The notes beneath the pieces were generated by a model. The model did not search any database. It was not told where the DNA came from and worked only from the letters and a program-made list of their open reading frames with translations. 17,481 bases of DNA, from assembly GCA_902803355.1 (NCBI GenBank), contig CADCPP010000033.1:1-17481 (forward strand), written 5' to 3'. Made by a program: the position numbers and the translations under genes. How positions within the stretch are numbered: position 1 is the first letter of the stretch; each line of letters begins with the position of its first letter. Below, piece by piece: positions 1-7,559 of the stretch. The stretch comes from an uncultured Lachnospiraceae bacterium. Its GTDB lineage: Bacteria > Bacillota > Clostridia > Lachnospirales > Lachnospiraceae.

Positions 1-1432
1 CTACCTTCGGCTTGTAGAGCTCAGCTTCCACTTTATAGCGGTTCAGCAGCTTGCTTACGGTAACTTCCAGCTGCTGGTCGCCGATGCCGTACAGCAGGAG
101 CTGACGGTTTTCCTTGTCGTTTACGGTCTTTAAGGTCAGATCCTCTTCCATCAGCTTGGCCAGGGAGGTCGCGATCTTGTCATCATCGCCCTTCTTCACG
201 GCACGGTAGGCCATGGAGGTATAGGGCTTGGAGATCTCAGGCAGCGGATAGGCGATCGGCTGAGCCTTGGAGGCCAGGCTGTCGCCCGTGCCAATGCTCA
301 TGGCCTTGGCCAGAGCGCCGATGTCGCCCGCGTGCAGTTCGGGAACTTCGATGGCTTCCTTGCCGCGCAGCAGGTAAACACGGGAGATCTTTTCTTCGGT
401 CTCTTTCTGTACGTCGAAGAGCACGGTGTCGCCGCCCTTCAGCACGCCGGAGCAGACCTTGATAAAGCTGTATTTGCCGATGAACGGATCGATCAGGGTC
501 TTGAAGACCTTGGCCGTGACCGGTTTGGATTCATCATAATCGGCAGCGAATTCCTCGTCGGTATTGACGTTCTTGCCGCTGATCTTGCAGGCGGCAGGGC
601 TCGGGAAGTATTTCTCGATGTCATGCAGCAGGACGCGCACGCCGTAGCCGTTCAGACCGGAGCCCAGAAGGACCGGGATCACATCTCCGCCGGAGACCGC
701 GTTGTTCAGGGCAGTCGCGATTTCTTCGGGCGTAAATTCATCACCCTCGAAGTAGCGTTCCATCAGTTCTTCATCGGTTTCCGCTACGGCTTCCATCAGG
801 GCGCCGTGGGTCTCTTCCATCAGATCGGCAACGCTGTCCGGGATAGGGCATTCTTCAAATTCACCCTTGGTGCCGGTAAAACGGCGGGCGCTCATCTTCG
901 GCACGTTGACAAAGCCGGCCAGCTTTTCGTTTTCACGGATCGGGACCTGGAAAGGCACCACACGGTTGCCGAACGCTTCCTTCAGCTCGTTGCAGACTCT
1001 CACATAGTTGGCGTTGTCATCGTCCATATTCGTCACGAAGAACAGACGGGGCAGATTGTGCGCTTCGCACAGATCCCAGGCCTTGCGTACGCCGACCTGC
1101 ACGCCGGCTTTGCCGTTTACCACGATGACCGCGGCATCGGCTGCGCTGACGGCTTCCTCGGCCTCACCCACAAAGTCGAAATAACCGGGGGTATCCAGCA
1201 GGTTGATCTTCTTGCCTTCCCATTCGATGGGAACGATCGCGGTGCTTAAGGAAAAGCCGCGCTTGGTCTCTTCTTTATCAAAGTCGCTGATGGTCGATCC
1301 GTCTGTCACTTTGCCCATGCGGGAGATCACGCCGGTCACGAATGCTGCTGCTTCCACCAGAGTGGTCTTGCCTGCACTGCCGTGTCCCAGAACGGCGACG
1401 TTGCGGATATCTTTTGTCTCATAAACTTTCAT
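1..1432 (-). CDS. EF-G-like translation GTPase, partial (C-terminus beyond left edge)
   Basis: The 477 visible residues have the EF-G layout. The P-loop GHGSAGKT is at about residues 16-23, the G3 motif DTPGYFDF at 80-87 and the G4 region FFVTNMD at 131-137. After the G domain come a domain II segment (DPFIGKYSFIKVCSG) and a domain III segment (GIGDQQLEVTVSKLL); the frame is still open at base 2. It differs from canonical EF-G: switch I has RGFSLS instead of the usual RGITI, the histidine of DTPGH is tyrosine, and the G4 motif NKMD reads TNMD. These features match the EF-G-like (EF-G2-type) subfamily rather than the main fusA product. Some EF-G2 proteins of that type are reported to bind nucleotide but lack ribosome-dependent GTPase activity. 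The start is supported by GAGGAGGA at 1441-1448, eight bases upstream. It has its own promoter and is separated by 129 bases from the radical SAM gene. The role is uncertain; the family call is firm. Confidence 0.9.
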   Translation of the reverse strand, partial: MKVYETKDIRNVAVLGHGSAGKTTLVEAAAFVTGVISRMGKVTDGSTISDFDKEETKRGFSLSTAIVPIEWEGKKINLLDTPGYFDFVGEAEEAVSAADAAVIVVNGKAGVQVGVRKAWDLCEAHNLPRLFFVTNMDDDNANYVRVCNELKEAFGNRVVPFQVPIRENEKLAGFVNVPKMSARRFTGTKGEFEECPIPDSVADLMEETHGALMEAVAETDEELMERYFEGDEFTPEEIATALNNAVSGGDVIPVLLGSGLNGYGVRVLLHDIEKYFPSPAACKISGKNVNTDEEFAADYDESKPVTAKVFKTLIDPFIGKYSFIKVCSGVLKGGDTVLFDVQKETEEKISRVYLLRGKEAIEVPELHAGDIGALAKAMSIGTGDSLASKAQPIAYPLPEISKPYTSMAYRAVKKGDDDKIATSLAKLMEEDLTLKTVNDKENRQLLLYGIGDQQLEVTVSKLLNRYKVEAELYKPKV

Positions 1433-1479
1433 AGAACGTTTCCTCCTCAAAAAAACGGTTCTGAATATACAGCATTACT

Positions 1480-1508
1480 ATATTACAGGAAAATCCCGCG
1501 AATTTCAA
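1480..1508 (-). promoter_or_regulatory. Sigma-A-type promoter for the EF-G-like gene
   Basis: On the minus strand a -35 box TTGAAA (1503-1508) is followed by a 17-base spacer and a -10 box TAATAT (1480-1485). A transcript from here would have a leader of about 40 bases before the ATG at 1432 and would include the strong Shine-Dalgarno sequence. It lies between the radical SAM stop and the EF-G-like start, so the GTPase can be expressed independently of the upstream operon. The -35 box lies in the loop, and the spacer forms one arm, of the inverted repeat at 1486-1520. Confidence 0.6.
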
Positions 1509-1520
1509 GGACTTTTCCTG
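1486..1520 (-). repeat. Inverted repeat overlapping the EF-G-like promoter
   Basis: CAGGAAAA (1486-1493) pairs with TTTTCCTG (1513-1520). On the minus strand the pairing extends to 12 positions with one mismatch and one G-U pair around a 12-base loop. It has no U-tract behind it. It could be a weak terminator for the radical SAM operon or an operator over the promoter. The sequence alone does not decide. Confidence 0.4.
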
Positions 1521-1561
1521 AAGAAACGATAAAATCGCAGATTTCTCCCCGCAGGCAGCCG

Positions 1562-2437
1562 TCAGAGATTTTCCAGATATTCGATATACGGATTGTCCAG
1601 TTCGGGATTTTTAAGCGCCATATCCAGATCACGCAGCATCCTGTTCTTGTCCTTGTTCATGGTCCCGCGAAGCTGCACATAGTTGGAGATATGATTGCTG
1701 CGCAGAACGCTCCCCTCGCTGTCCAGATGAGCGATCAGAATGCGCTGCTCCTCCAGATACTGGCGGGGCGTTAAGCGTTTGAACTTTCCCGCTTCCCAGT
1801 CCGCCGTCATCTGCGTACCGCGGCGAAGCGTCAGGGTCATCAGACCGATGTATTCCGGATTCATGCGGGAAAGGGCCTGCGCAGAGAGCACCGCGTGCTC
1901 TTCCATCCCGTCCTGGCCGGCAAGACCGGTGATCTCCGTCACGGAGAGCTTGATCCCTGCGGCTTTCGCCTTCAGCGCGCCGTCCACGGTCTCTTCCACC
2001 GTGACGCCTTTATGAATGTCCTTCAGCACCTTTTCCGAGCCGGATTCCAGGCCGAGATAGATCATATCGAGTCCCAGTGCGTGCAGCTCCCTAAGGTCCT
2101 CCTCGGACTTCAGCTTAAGGTCGCGGGCGCTCGCGTAGCTGGTCACCCGCTCGCACTCCGGGAAAAGATTCATAATGGTGCCCAGGATCGCTCTCCAGTC
2201 GGACATCTTCATGATCAGAGCATCACCGTCGGCGATAAAGATGCGGGGGATCCTCCTGTAGGCGCGGCGTGCCATGGCCAGATCCTCCAGGATCTCCTCC
2301 AGAGGCCTTACACGGAACTGCTTTCCCAGATACATATTGCAGAAAGTGCAGGAGTTGTGGCTGCAGCCGATCGTCGCCTGCAGGATATAGCTGTAGGCCT
2401 CGCTCGGCGGTCTGTACAGCGGCTCTTCGTATCTCAT
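1562..2437 (-). CDS. Radical SAM protein with CX4CX2C cluster motif
   Basis: This 291-residue protein carries an N-terminal cluster motif, GCSHNSCTFC, with cysteines at 25, 30 and 33. The spacing is CX4CX2C instead of the usual CX3CX2C, and the motif is followed by NMY as in a subgroup of uncharacterised bacterial radical SAM proteins. Other radical SAM core landmarks follow: FIADGDA (67-73), YLGLESGSEKVL near 126-137 and the TEITGLAGQ stretch near 167-175. The core fills almost the whole protein, and no second cluster motif or B12 domain is visible, so the reaction cannot be predicted. Its ATG overlaps the ligA stop (ATGA, 2434-2437), and GGAGG (2445-2449) sits seven bases upstream inside ligA. 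It is therefore the last gene of the rluF-ligA operon and translationally coupled to ligA. Family call is firm; substrate unknown. Confidence 0.9.
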   Translation of the reverse strand: MRYEEPLYRPPSEAYSYILQATIGCSHNSCTFCNMYLGKQFRVRPLEEILEDLAMARRAYRRIPRIFIADGDALIMKMSDWRAILGTIMNLFPECERVTSYASARDLKLKSEEDLRELHALGLDMIYLGLESGSEKVLKDIHKGVTVEETVDGALKAKAAGIKLSVTEITGLAGQDGMEEHAVLSAQALSRMNPEYIGLMTLTLRRGTQMTADWEAGKFKRLTPRQYLEEQRILIAHLDSEGSVLRSNHISNYVQLRGTMNKDKNRMLRDLDMALKNPELDNPYIEYLENL

Positions 2438-4398
2438 GCGAATTCCTCCGGCAGATATTTTTCAATGACTTCCTCTTCCGTCAGGATGGGAATGCCAAGC
2501 TTCTTTGCGGTCTTGTTTTTGGTCGAGGATGACGCGGGATCATTGTTGATGAGCGCCGTCGTCTTCGCGGAAACGGAGCCTGACACCTTTCCGCCGTGGG
2601 CTTCGATGGAAGCCTTCATGGCATCGCGGTTTTCAAAGCGGTTCAGGCTGCCGGTGATCACAAAGGTAAGGCCCTCCATGGACTGCGGCGCTTTCACGCC
2701 TTCTTCCGCTCTTACGTCCAGGACAGACAGCAGATCATCCAGCTGCGATGCGTTTTCCGGATCACGGAAATAGCGCAGAAGGTTCTCCGCCATGACGGTC
2801 CCTATGCCCTCGATCTCGGCAAATTCCTCTGCGGAGGCGCGGCGGACCTGCTCCAGATCGTTTTTAAAATGCCTGCAGATCAGCTTTGCCGTGGCAGGGC
2901 CGATGCCTTCGATCCCCAGCGCGGTCAGCAGACGCACCGGCGTGGTATGACGGGCTTTTTCGGCGGCTTCCTGCAGATTGCGGAAGCTCTTTGCACCAAA
3001 GCCCTCCATGGACATGATCGCATTCCTGTGGTCCTGCAGATAAAAGAGGTCGCGGAACCTGCGGACGATACCAAGATCCACCATCTTCTCCAGTGTAGAC
3101 TCTGACAGTCCCTCGATATTGATGGCCTCGCGGCTCACAAACAGATCAAAGGCCTTGATCTGCTTGGCCGGGCAGGAAGCATTCGGGCAGTGCAGCGTCT
3201 TTACGCCGTTTTCATCACGGATCACCGTCTCGCTGCCGCATACGGGACAAAACTTCGGCGGCCTTACCGTTTTACTTCTCGTCAGATTCTCCGCGATCTG
3301 CGGGATGATCATATTGGCCTTATAGACCAGCAGTTCATCCCCGAAGCCAAGCTCAAGCTGTTCCATCACGGAGACGTTGTGAACGCTCGCGCGGCTGACC
3401 TCGGTCCCTTCCAGCTCCACGGGTTCAAAGATGGCAACCGGATTGATGAGGCCGGTCCGGCTGGCGCTCCATTCCACCTCCTGCAGATGGGTCAGCTGCT
3501 GCTCGTCTGCCCATTTGAACGCGATCCCGTTTCTCGGAAATTTCGCTGTCCGTCCAAGCGACGCGCCGTAAGCAATATCATCCATCAGCAGCACAAGCCC
3601 ATCGGAAGGGACAGGATTGTTTTCAACCTCTTTTGAGAACGCCCCGACGGCCTCGGCAACAGTCTCTGCGCTTACCTCGCGGTAATAGACCACATCAAAG
3701 CCAAGGCTCTTCAGCCACTCAAATTCTTCGTGATGCCAGGTAAAGTTTTTCCCTTCTGCTTCAACAAGAGCAAAGGCTTCAAAACGGACTCTGCGCTTTG
3801 CCGTGACGGCGCTGTCCAGCTGCCGCACAGACCCGCTGCAGAGGTTCCGCGGATTCTTATACTTCTCTTCACCTTCCGGAATGGATGCGTTGATGGCTTC
3901 AAAGTCCGGATAGAGGATCACGGCTTCTCCGCGCAGCACCAGATGGCCGCGGAACGGGATCGACAGCGGCACGTTCACAAAGGTTTTCGCATTCGCGGTA
4001 ATGATCTCGCCAATCTCGCCGTTGCCGCGCGTTAAAGCCTCCTGCAGGCTGCCGTTTTCATAGGTCAGCACGATGGTCAGCCCGTCCATTTTCCAGGACA
4101 AAAGGCCCGGCTGATCCCCCAAAAATGAAGCCAGCTCTTCCACGGATTTGGTCTTATTCAGGCTCAGCATGGGCCGGGCGTGGGCCTTTTTCGGCAGTTC
4201 GCTCAAGATCTCATAGCCCACCTGCTGCGTAGGACTCCCCGCCAGGATCACTCCGGTCTCCGCTTCCAGAGCAGCCAGTTCATCGTACAGGCGGTCATAA
4301 TCCAGATTGGACATCATCTCCGTGCTTTCCTGATAGTACAGGCGGGAAGCCTCCCTCAGCACGGAGACCAGCTCCTTCATGCGCTTAAGCTTATCCAT
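2434..4398 (-). CDS. ligA: NAD-dependent DNA ligase, divergent LigA
   Basis: The 654-residue protein has the full LigA domain order. Domain Ia has YDRLYDEL (34-41). The adenylation domain has the nucleotidyl lysine in KMDG (K103, D105, G106), E158 in RGEAV, R184 and R192 in NPRN/SVRQLD, and K295 in AFKW. An OB fold follows, then a four-cysteine zinc site (C384, C387, C404, C409), helix-hairpin-helix repeats (for example GIEGIGPATAK, 495-505) and a C-terminal BRCT domain (from about 575). It would seal nicks in DNA using NAD. Several usual residues are changed. Motif IV reads DGLVLLM (266-272), so the lysine equivalent to E. coli Lys290 is leucine. TRGDG is TRGNG (123-127). The domain Ia histidine and first aspartate align with Tyr22 and Asn31. 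It may be a divergent second ligase rather than the main replicative one. Its ATG shares one base with the rluF stop. Confidence 0.88.
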   Translation of the reverse strand: MDKLKRMKELVSVLREASRLYYQESTEMMSNLDYDRLYDELAALEAETGVILAGSPTQQVGYEILSELPKKAHARPMLSLNKTKSVEELASFLGDQPGLLSWKMDGLTIVLTYENGSLQEALTRGNGEIGEIITANAKTFVNVPLSIPFRGHLVLRGEAVILYPDFEAINASIPEGEEKYKNPRNLCSGSVRQLDSAVTAKRRVRFEAFALVEAEGKNFTWHHEEFEWLKSLGFDVVYYREVSAETVAEAVGAFSKEVENNPVPSDGLVLLMDDIAYGASLGRTAKFPRNGIAFKWADEQQLTHLQEVEWSASRTGLINPVAIFEPVELEGTEVSRASVHNVSVMEQLELGFGDELLVYKANMIIPQIAENLTRSKTVRPPKFCPVCGSETVIRDENGVKTLHCPNASCPAKQIKAFDLFVSREAINIEGLSESTLEKMVDLGIVRRFRDLFYLQDHRNAIMSMEGFGAKSFRNLQEAAEKARHTTPVRLLTALGIEGIGPATAKLICRHFKNDLEQVRRASAEEFAEIEGIGTVMAENLLRYFRDPENASQLDDLLSVLDVRAEEGVKAPQSMEGLTFVITGSLNRFENRDAMKASIEAHGGKVSGSVSAKTTALINNDPASSSTKNKTAKKLGIPILTEEEVIEKYLPEEFA

Positions 4399-5102
4399 TA
4401 TTTCATCCCCAGCTGCCGCAGCAGTTCGTCATATTCCGCGCCTTCGATGCGCCGCCAGTGGCCAAGCTCCAGCCCGTTCAGGCTGATATTCATCACGCGC
4501 ACGCGCACAAGCTCCGTCACCTGATAGCCGAGCGCTTCGCACATGCGGCGGATCTGGCGATTAAGCCCCTGCGTCAGAACGATGCGGAAGCGGAACTTGC
4601 TTACTTTTTCCACCGTGCAGGGACGGGTCGTCGTCTTCAGGATGCGCACGCCGGAAGCCATCTTTTCGACAAATTCCTTCGTGACGGCTTTGTCCACGCT
4701 TACCAGATACTCTTTTTCATGCAGCCCTCTGGCGTGGCCGATCCGTTCTGCCAGCTCTCCCTGATTCGTCATCAGGATGAGACCCTCCGAGTCCTTATCC
4801 AGACGGCCGATAGGATAGATGCGCTCCGGCCAGCCTACGTAGGTCACGATATTGGCCGGATCATCTTCTGCCGTGGTCGTCACCACGCCGACCGGCTTGT
4901 TGACCGCGATCAGCACAGGGTCCGGTTTTTTCCCGATCTTCTTTCCGTCGACCAGGATCCTGCTGGCAGATGTCACCTTCATCCCGGTCTCAGCCTTCAG
5001 GCCGTCTACCGTCACGCGGCCTTCCTCGATAAGGCGGTCCGCTTCCCGCCGCGAACACACGCCGGCTTCACTCAAATATTTGTTGATACGGATAGGTTCC
5101 AT
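4398..5102 (-). CDS. rluF: 23S rRNA pseudouridine synthase, RluF-like
   Basis: The 234-residue protein begins with an S4 RNA-binding domain (about 4-50, INKYLSEAGVCSRREADRLI). The RsuA/RluB/E/F-type catalytic domain follows, with the signature GRLDKDSEGLILMTN (99-113), where D102 is the catalytic aspartate, and the later motif LNRQIRRMCEALGY (180-193). The end (VRVMNISLNGLELGHWR, 201-217) most resembles RluF, which modifies a uridine in the peptidyl transferase region of 23S rRNA. RluB/RluE/RsuA cannot be fully excluded from sequence alone. An AGAGGA ribosome binding site lies at 5107-5112. It is the first gene of the rluF-ligA-radical SAM operon, and its TAA stop overlaps the ligA ATG as TAATG. 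Confidence 0.9.
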   Translation of the reverse strand: MEPIRINKYLSEAGVCSRREADRLIEEGRVTVDGLKAETGMKVTSASRILVDGKKIGKKPDPVLIAVNKPVGVVTTTAEDDPANIVTYVGWPERIYPIGRLDKDSEGLILMTNQGELAERIGHARGLHEKEYLVSVDKAVTKEFVEKMASGVRILKTTTRPCTVEKVSKFRFRIVLTQGLNRQIRRMCEALGYQVTELVRVRVMNISLNGLELGHWRRIEGAEYDELLRQLGMK

Positions 5103-5154
5103 ACATTCCTCTTTTCACATCGGGTAACTGAACTGTCTTTCTGCTTTTATACAG

Positions 5155-5198
5155 CCAAAAGCACACGGAACAGTATAGCATATTCCGTGCGCTTTTGG
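5155..5198 (-). repeat. 16-bp hairpin between acyltransferase gene and rluF
   Basis: Arms at 5155-5170 (ccaaaagcacacggaa) and 5183-5198 (ttccgtgcgcttttgg) flank a 12-base loop. Read as minus-strand RNA, all 16 positions pair, one as G-U; on the plus strand that position is an A-C mismatch. This asymmetry suggests the structure is meant to form in the minus-strand transcript. There is no U-tract after it. The loop contains TGCTATACT on the minus strand (5172-5180), an extended -10-like sequence that could serve rluF, although no good -35 box is visible. It may be a terminator for the upstream genes, an operator, or a processing or stability element. Confidence 0.65.
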
Positions 5199-5237
5199 GA
5201 AGAGTTGTTATGCGGATCAATATGTCGGTATCGTTGC

Positions 5238-6452
5238 TCACATCTCCTTGGTGGGATCGTCCGTATCGCCCTTGACCAGATGCCAGAGCCTCCCGCATTT
5301 CCAGGCGCGGAACGCCTCTCCGGTCAGGCCGTAGTATTCTCCTTTATAGGTAAACAGGAGAATGTTGCCGAACAGGATAGACAGATAATTGATCTCCTCA
5401 AAGGGGAAGACAAAACTCAGGTCCTCTCCTTCCCCGTTCAGCGCTTTTCCGGCGATCTCCATGCGGTCCCGATACACCTTCAGCGAGCTGATCAGGATAT
5501 CCTGGTTCCTGTAATCTTCCATCATCTGGTAAAGCCGCACGTTCTCTTCCGTAAAGAGCAGTTCTCCGGGCTCATGAGCCGCCGCGAAGGCGTCGAATTC
5601 CGGTTCGATGAAGCGCATCCAGTCACGCACATTATCAAACGGCAGGTCTTCCCCTTCCAGAAAGCCATACTCATTATACGTCCCGCGCATGCTGCAGGCG
5701 GTGCAGAAGAAATCATCCCCCTCGGTTTTGATGCTGTCCATAGCCTTGCAGCGGGGACAGATAAAGAGAATGTGGTCCATGCCGTAGGCGAGGTCTTTCC
5801 CTTTGTAGACCCAGCGCTTCTCCCGCTGCACATCGTAGGCGTTCTCATAGGTATCCCGGTTGATGATGTCCGTGATCTCCTTCGCGCTCATGCCCTTCAG
5901 CTGCTCTGAGCTGTAAACGCCCATGACTTTGCCATCCACATGGCCCTTGCGCAGGTGCTGCCTGGCCCAGCGGGGATAGGTGAAATAGCCGCCGCGGATG
6001 CGGTAGGTGACCAGCGCGCAGCCGGCCTTTTTGACCAGCTTTCCCAGGGCTTCCGGAGAAGGAATGGTCACCCCGTGGAAGGAGCGCTTCCCTTCGGGGT
6101 ACATACAGATATTGTCGCCTTCGGAAACACGCTTCAGGATCTCCCGCATGGCGGAAAAGGATGCGCCGCCCTTCGGCAGCGGGATCGGATCCAGAAGAAT
6201 GCGCAGGTATTTCCCGTAAGAAGGATTGCGCAGCAGATGCTCGCCGCAGACAAAGCTCATGTGTCCGCGGCAGGCCAGCGTAGTGAACAGCATATCCTCT
6301 TCCGTCGTATGATTGGACAGCATGATATACGGTTCCTTCAGCTTCGGCATTTTATCGGTCGTAAAGCCGTATTTGATCTTTGCCGCCAAAAAGCAATAGA
6401 TCTTCAGCAGAGCATAGACGATCCTTGGCAATACTCTTCCCTTTCGTTCCAT
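5238..6452 (-). CDS. PlsC-like lysophospholipid acyltransferase with zinc ribbon
   Basis: The 404-residue protein has an N-terminal hydrophobic stretch (about 8-30). The acyltransferase block follows: NHTTEED with the HX4D pair H48/D53, a substrate-side region ending at the YPEGKRS motif (118-124), and VTYRIRGGY (148-156). These are the hallmarks of 1-acylglycerol-3-phosphate acyltransferases, which add the second acyl chain in phospholipid synthesis at the inner membrane. Unlike minimal PlsC proteins (about 200-250 residues), it continues with a CPRC...CTAC zinc ribbon (C232, C235, C250, C253). A further 150 residues of unrecognised sequence follow. The start has GGAGG at 6462-6466, nine bases upstream. 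It lies 38 bases after queA and is probably co-transcribed with it. The acyltransferase fold is clear, but the exact substrate is inferred. Confidence 0.88.
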   Translation of the reverse strand: MERKGRVLPRIVYALLKIYCFLAAKIKYGFTTDKMPKLKEPYIMLSNHTTEEDMLFTTLACRGHMSFVCGEHLLRNPSYGKYLRILLDPIPLPKGGASFSAMREILKRVSEGDNICMYPEGKRSFHGVTIPSPEALGKLVKKAGCALVTYRIRGGYFTYPRWARQHLRKGHVDGKVMGVYSSEQLKGMSAKEITDIINRDTYENAYDVQREKRWVYKGKDLAYGMDHILFICPRCKAMDSIKTEGDDFFCTACSMRGTYNEYGFLEGEDLPFDNVRDWMRFIEPEFDAFAAAHEPGELLFTEENVRLYQMMEDYRNQDILISSLKVYRDRMEIAGKALNGEGEDLSFVFPFEEINYLSILFGNILLFTYKGEYYGLTGEAFRAWKCGRLWHLVKGDTDDPTKEM

Positions 6453-6490
6453 CCGCCTTTGCCTCCGTGTCTTCCGCCCGGATCACTGAT

Positions 6491-7522
6491 TTACTCGATA
6501 AACATCGCGTCTCCGAAGGAGAAGAATCTATAACGTTCTTTGACCGCTTCCCTGTACGCCGCAAGGATATGTTCCCGTCCCGCCAGCGCGCTGACCAGCA
6601 TCACCAGCGTGGATTTCGGCAGGTGGAAGTTGGTGATCAGGGCATCCACCATCTTGAAGCGGTAGCCGGGGTAGATAAAGATGTCCGTCCAGCCGCTGCA
6701 GGGTGAGATGCTTCCGTCTTCTTTTCCGGCACTTTCGAGCGTACGGCAGGAGGTGGTCCCTACGGCGATCACGCGGCCGCCCCGGGAGCGCGTCTCATTG
6801 ATCAGGCGAGCAGCCTTCTCATCCACCTGATAAAACTCGGAATGCATATGGTGCTCTTCCACGGTCTCCGCCTTTACCGGCCGGAAGGTCCCGAGCCCCA
6901 CATGCAGCGTGATCTCCGCAATATTCACACCCATCCCGCGGATCTCATCCAGCAGTTCTTTGGTAAAATGAAGCCCGGCGGTAGGCGCAGCAGCGCTGCC
7001 GTCATATTTGGCATAGACCGTCTGATAGCGGTTTTTATCTTTCAGTTCATGGGTGATATACGGCGGAAGCGGCATCTGTCCCAGTCTGTCCAGGATCTCT
7101 TCAAAGATCCCGTCGAAAGAAAAGCGAACGATCCGGTTTCCTTCCTCCACGATATCCACGACCTCTCCGGACAGCAGACCGTCTCCGAAGACGATCTTTG
7201 TGCCTATCCGCGCCTTCTTTCCGGGTTTGACCAGCGTCTCCCAGGTATTTTCCTTTCCTTCCACCCGCTTCAGAAGCAGCACCTCGATGGCGGCGCCTGT
7301 TCCTTCGCGGCTCCCGATCAGTCTGGCCGGGATCACCTTGGTATTGTTGATGACCAGGCAGTCTCCCGCCCGCAGCAGGGAAGGGATCTCGCGGAAGATG
7401 TGGTGTTCGATCTCTCCGCTGTCCTTATGCAGCAGCATAAGTCTGGAGGAAGCGCGGTCCTCCAGCGGGTCCTGTGCGATCAGCTCCCTCGGGAGCTCAT
7501 AGTCAAAATCATTTACATTCAT
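6491..7522 (-). CDS. queA: S-adenosylmethionine:tRNA ribosyltransferase-isomerase
   Basis: The 343-residue length is normal for QueA, and the protein is recognisable throughout. The N-terminal FDYELPRELIAQDPLEDRAS (6-25) is characteristic, as are VINNTKVIPARLIG (58-71) and APTAGLHFTKELLDEI. The later segments ITLHVGLGTFRPV, EFYQVDE, VGTTSCRTLES and NFHLPKSTLVMLVSALAG also match. QueA transfers the ribosyl part of SAM to 7-aminomethyl-7-deazaguanine in the tRNA wobble position, making epoxyqueuosine. No tgt, ruvB or yajC neighbour is present, although queA is often found next to tgt; here it precedes an acyltransferase gene. An AAGGA site (7529-7533) lies upstream of the ATG. I found no convincing promoter in the 99 bases before it, so it may be read from the SH3b gene promoter through the hairpin at 7560-7587. 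Confidence 0.96.
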   Translation of the reverse strand: MNVNDFDYELPRELIAQDPLEDRASSRLMLLHKDSGEIEHHIFREIPSLLRAGDCLVINNTKVIPARLIGSREGTGAAIEVLLLKRVEGKENTWETLVKPGKKARIGTKIVFGDGLLSGEVVDIVEEGNRIVRFSFDGIFEEILDRLGQMPLPPYITHELKDKNRYQTVYAKYDGSAAAPTAGLHFTKELLDEIRGMGVNIAEITLHVGLGTFRPVKAETVEEHHMHSEFYQVDEKAARLINETRSRGGRVIAVGTTSCRTLESAGKEDGSISPCSGWTDIFIYPGYRFKMVDALITNFHLPKSTLVMLVSALAGREHILAAYREAVKERYRFFSFGDAMFIE

Positions 7523-7559
7523 CGTGCTTTCCTTACTGTTTCCTGTCCTTATTCGAGCA

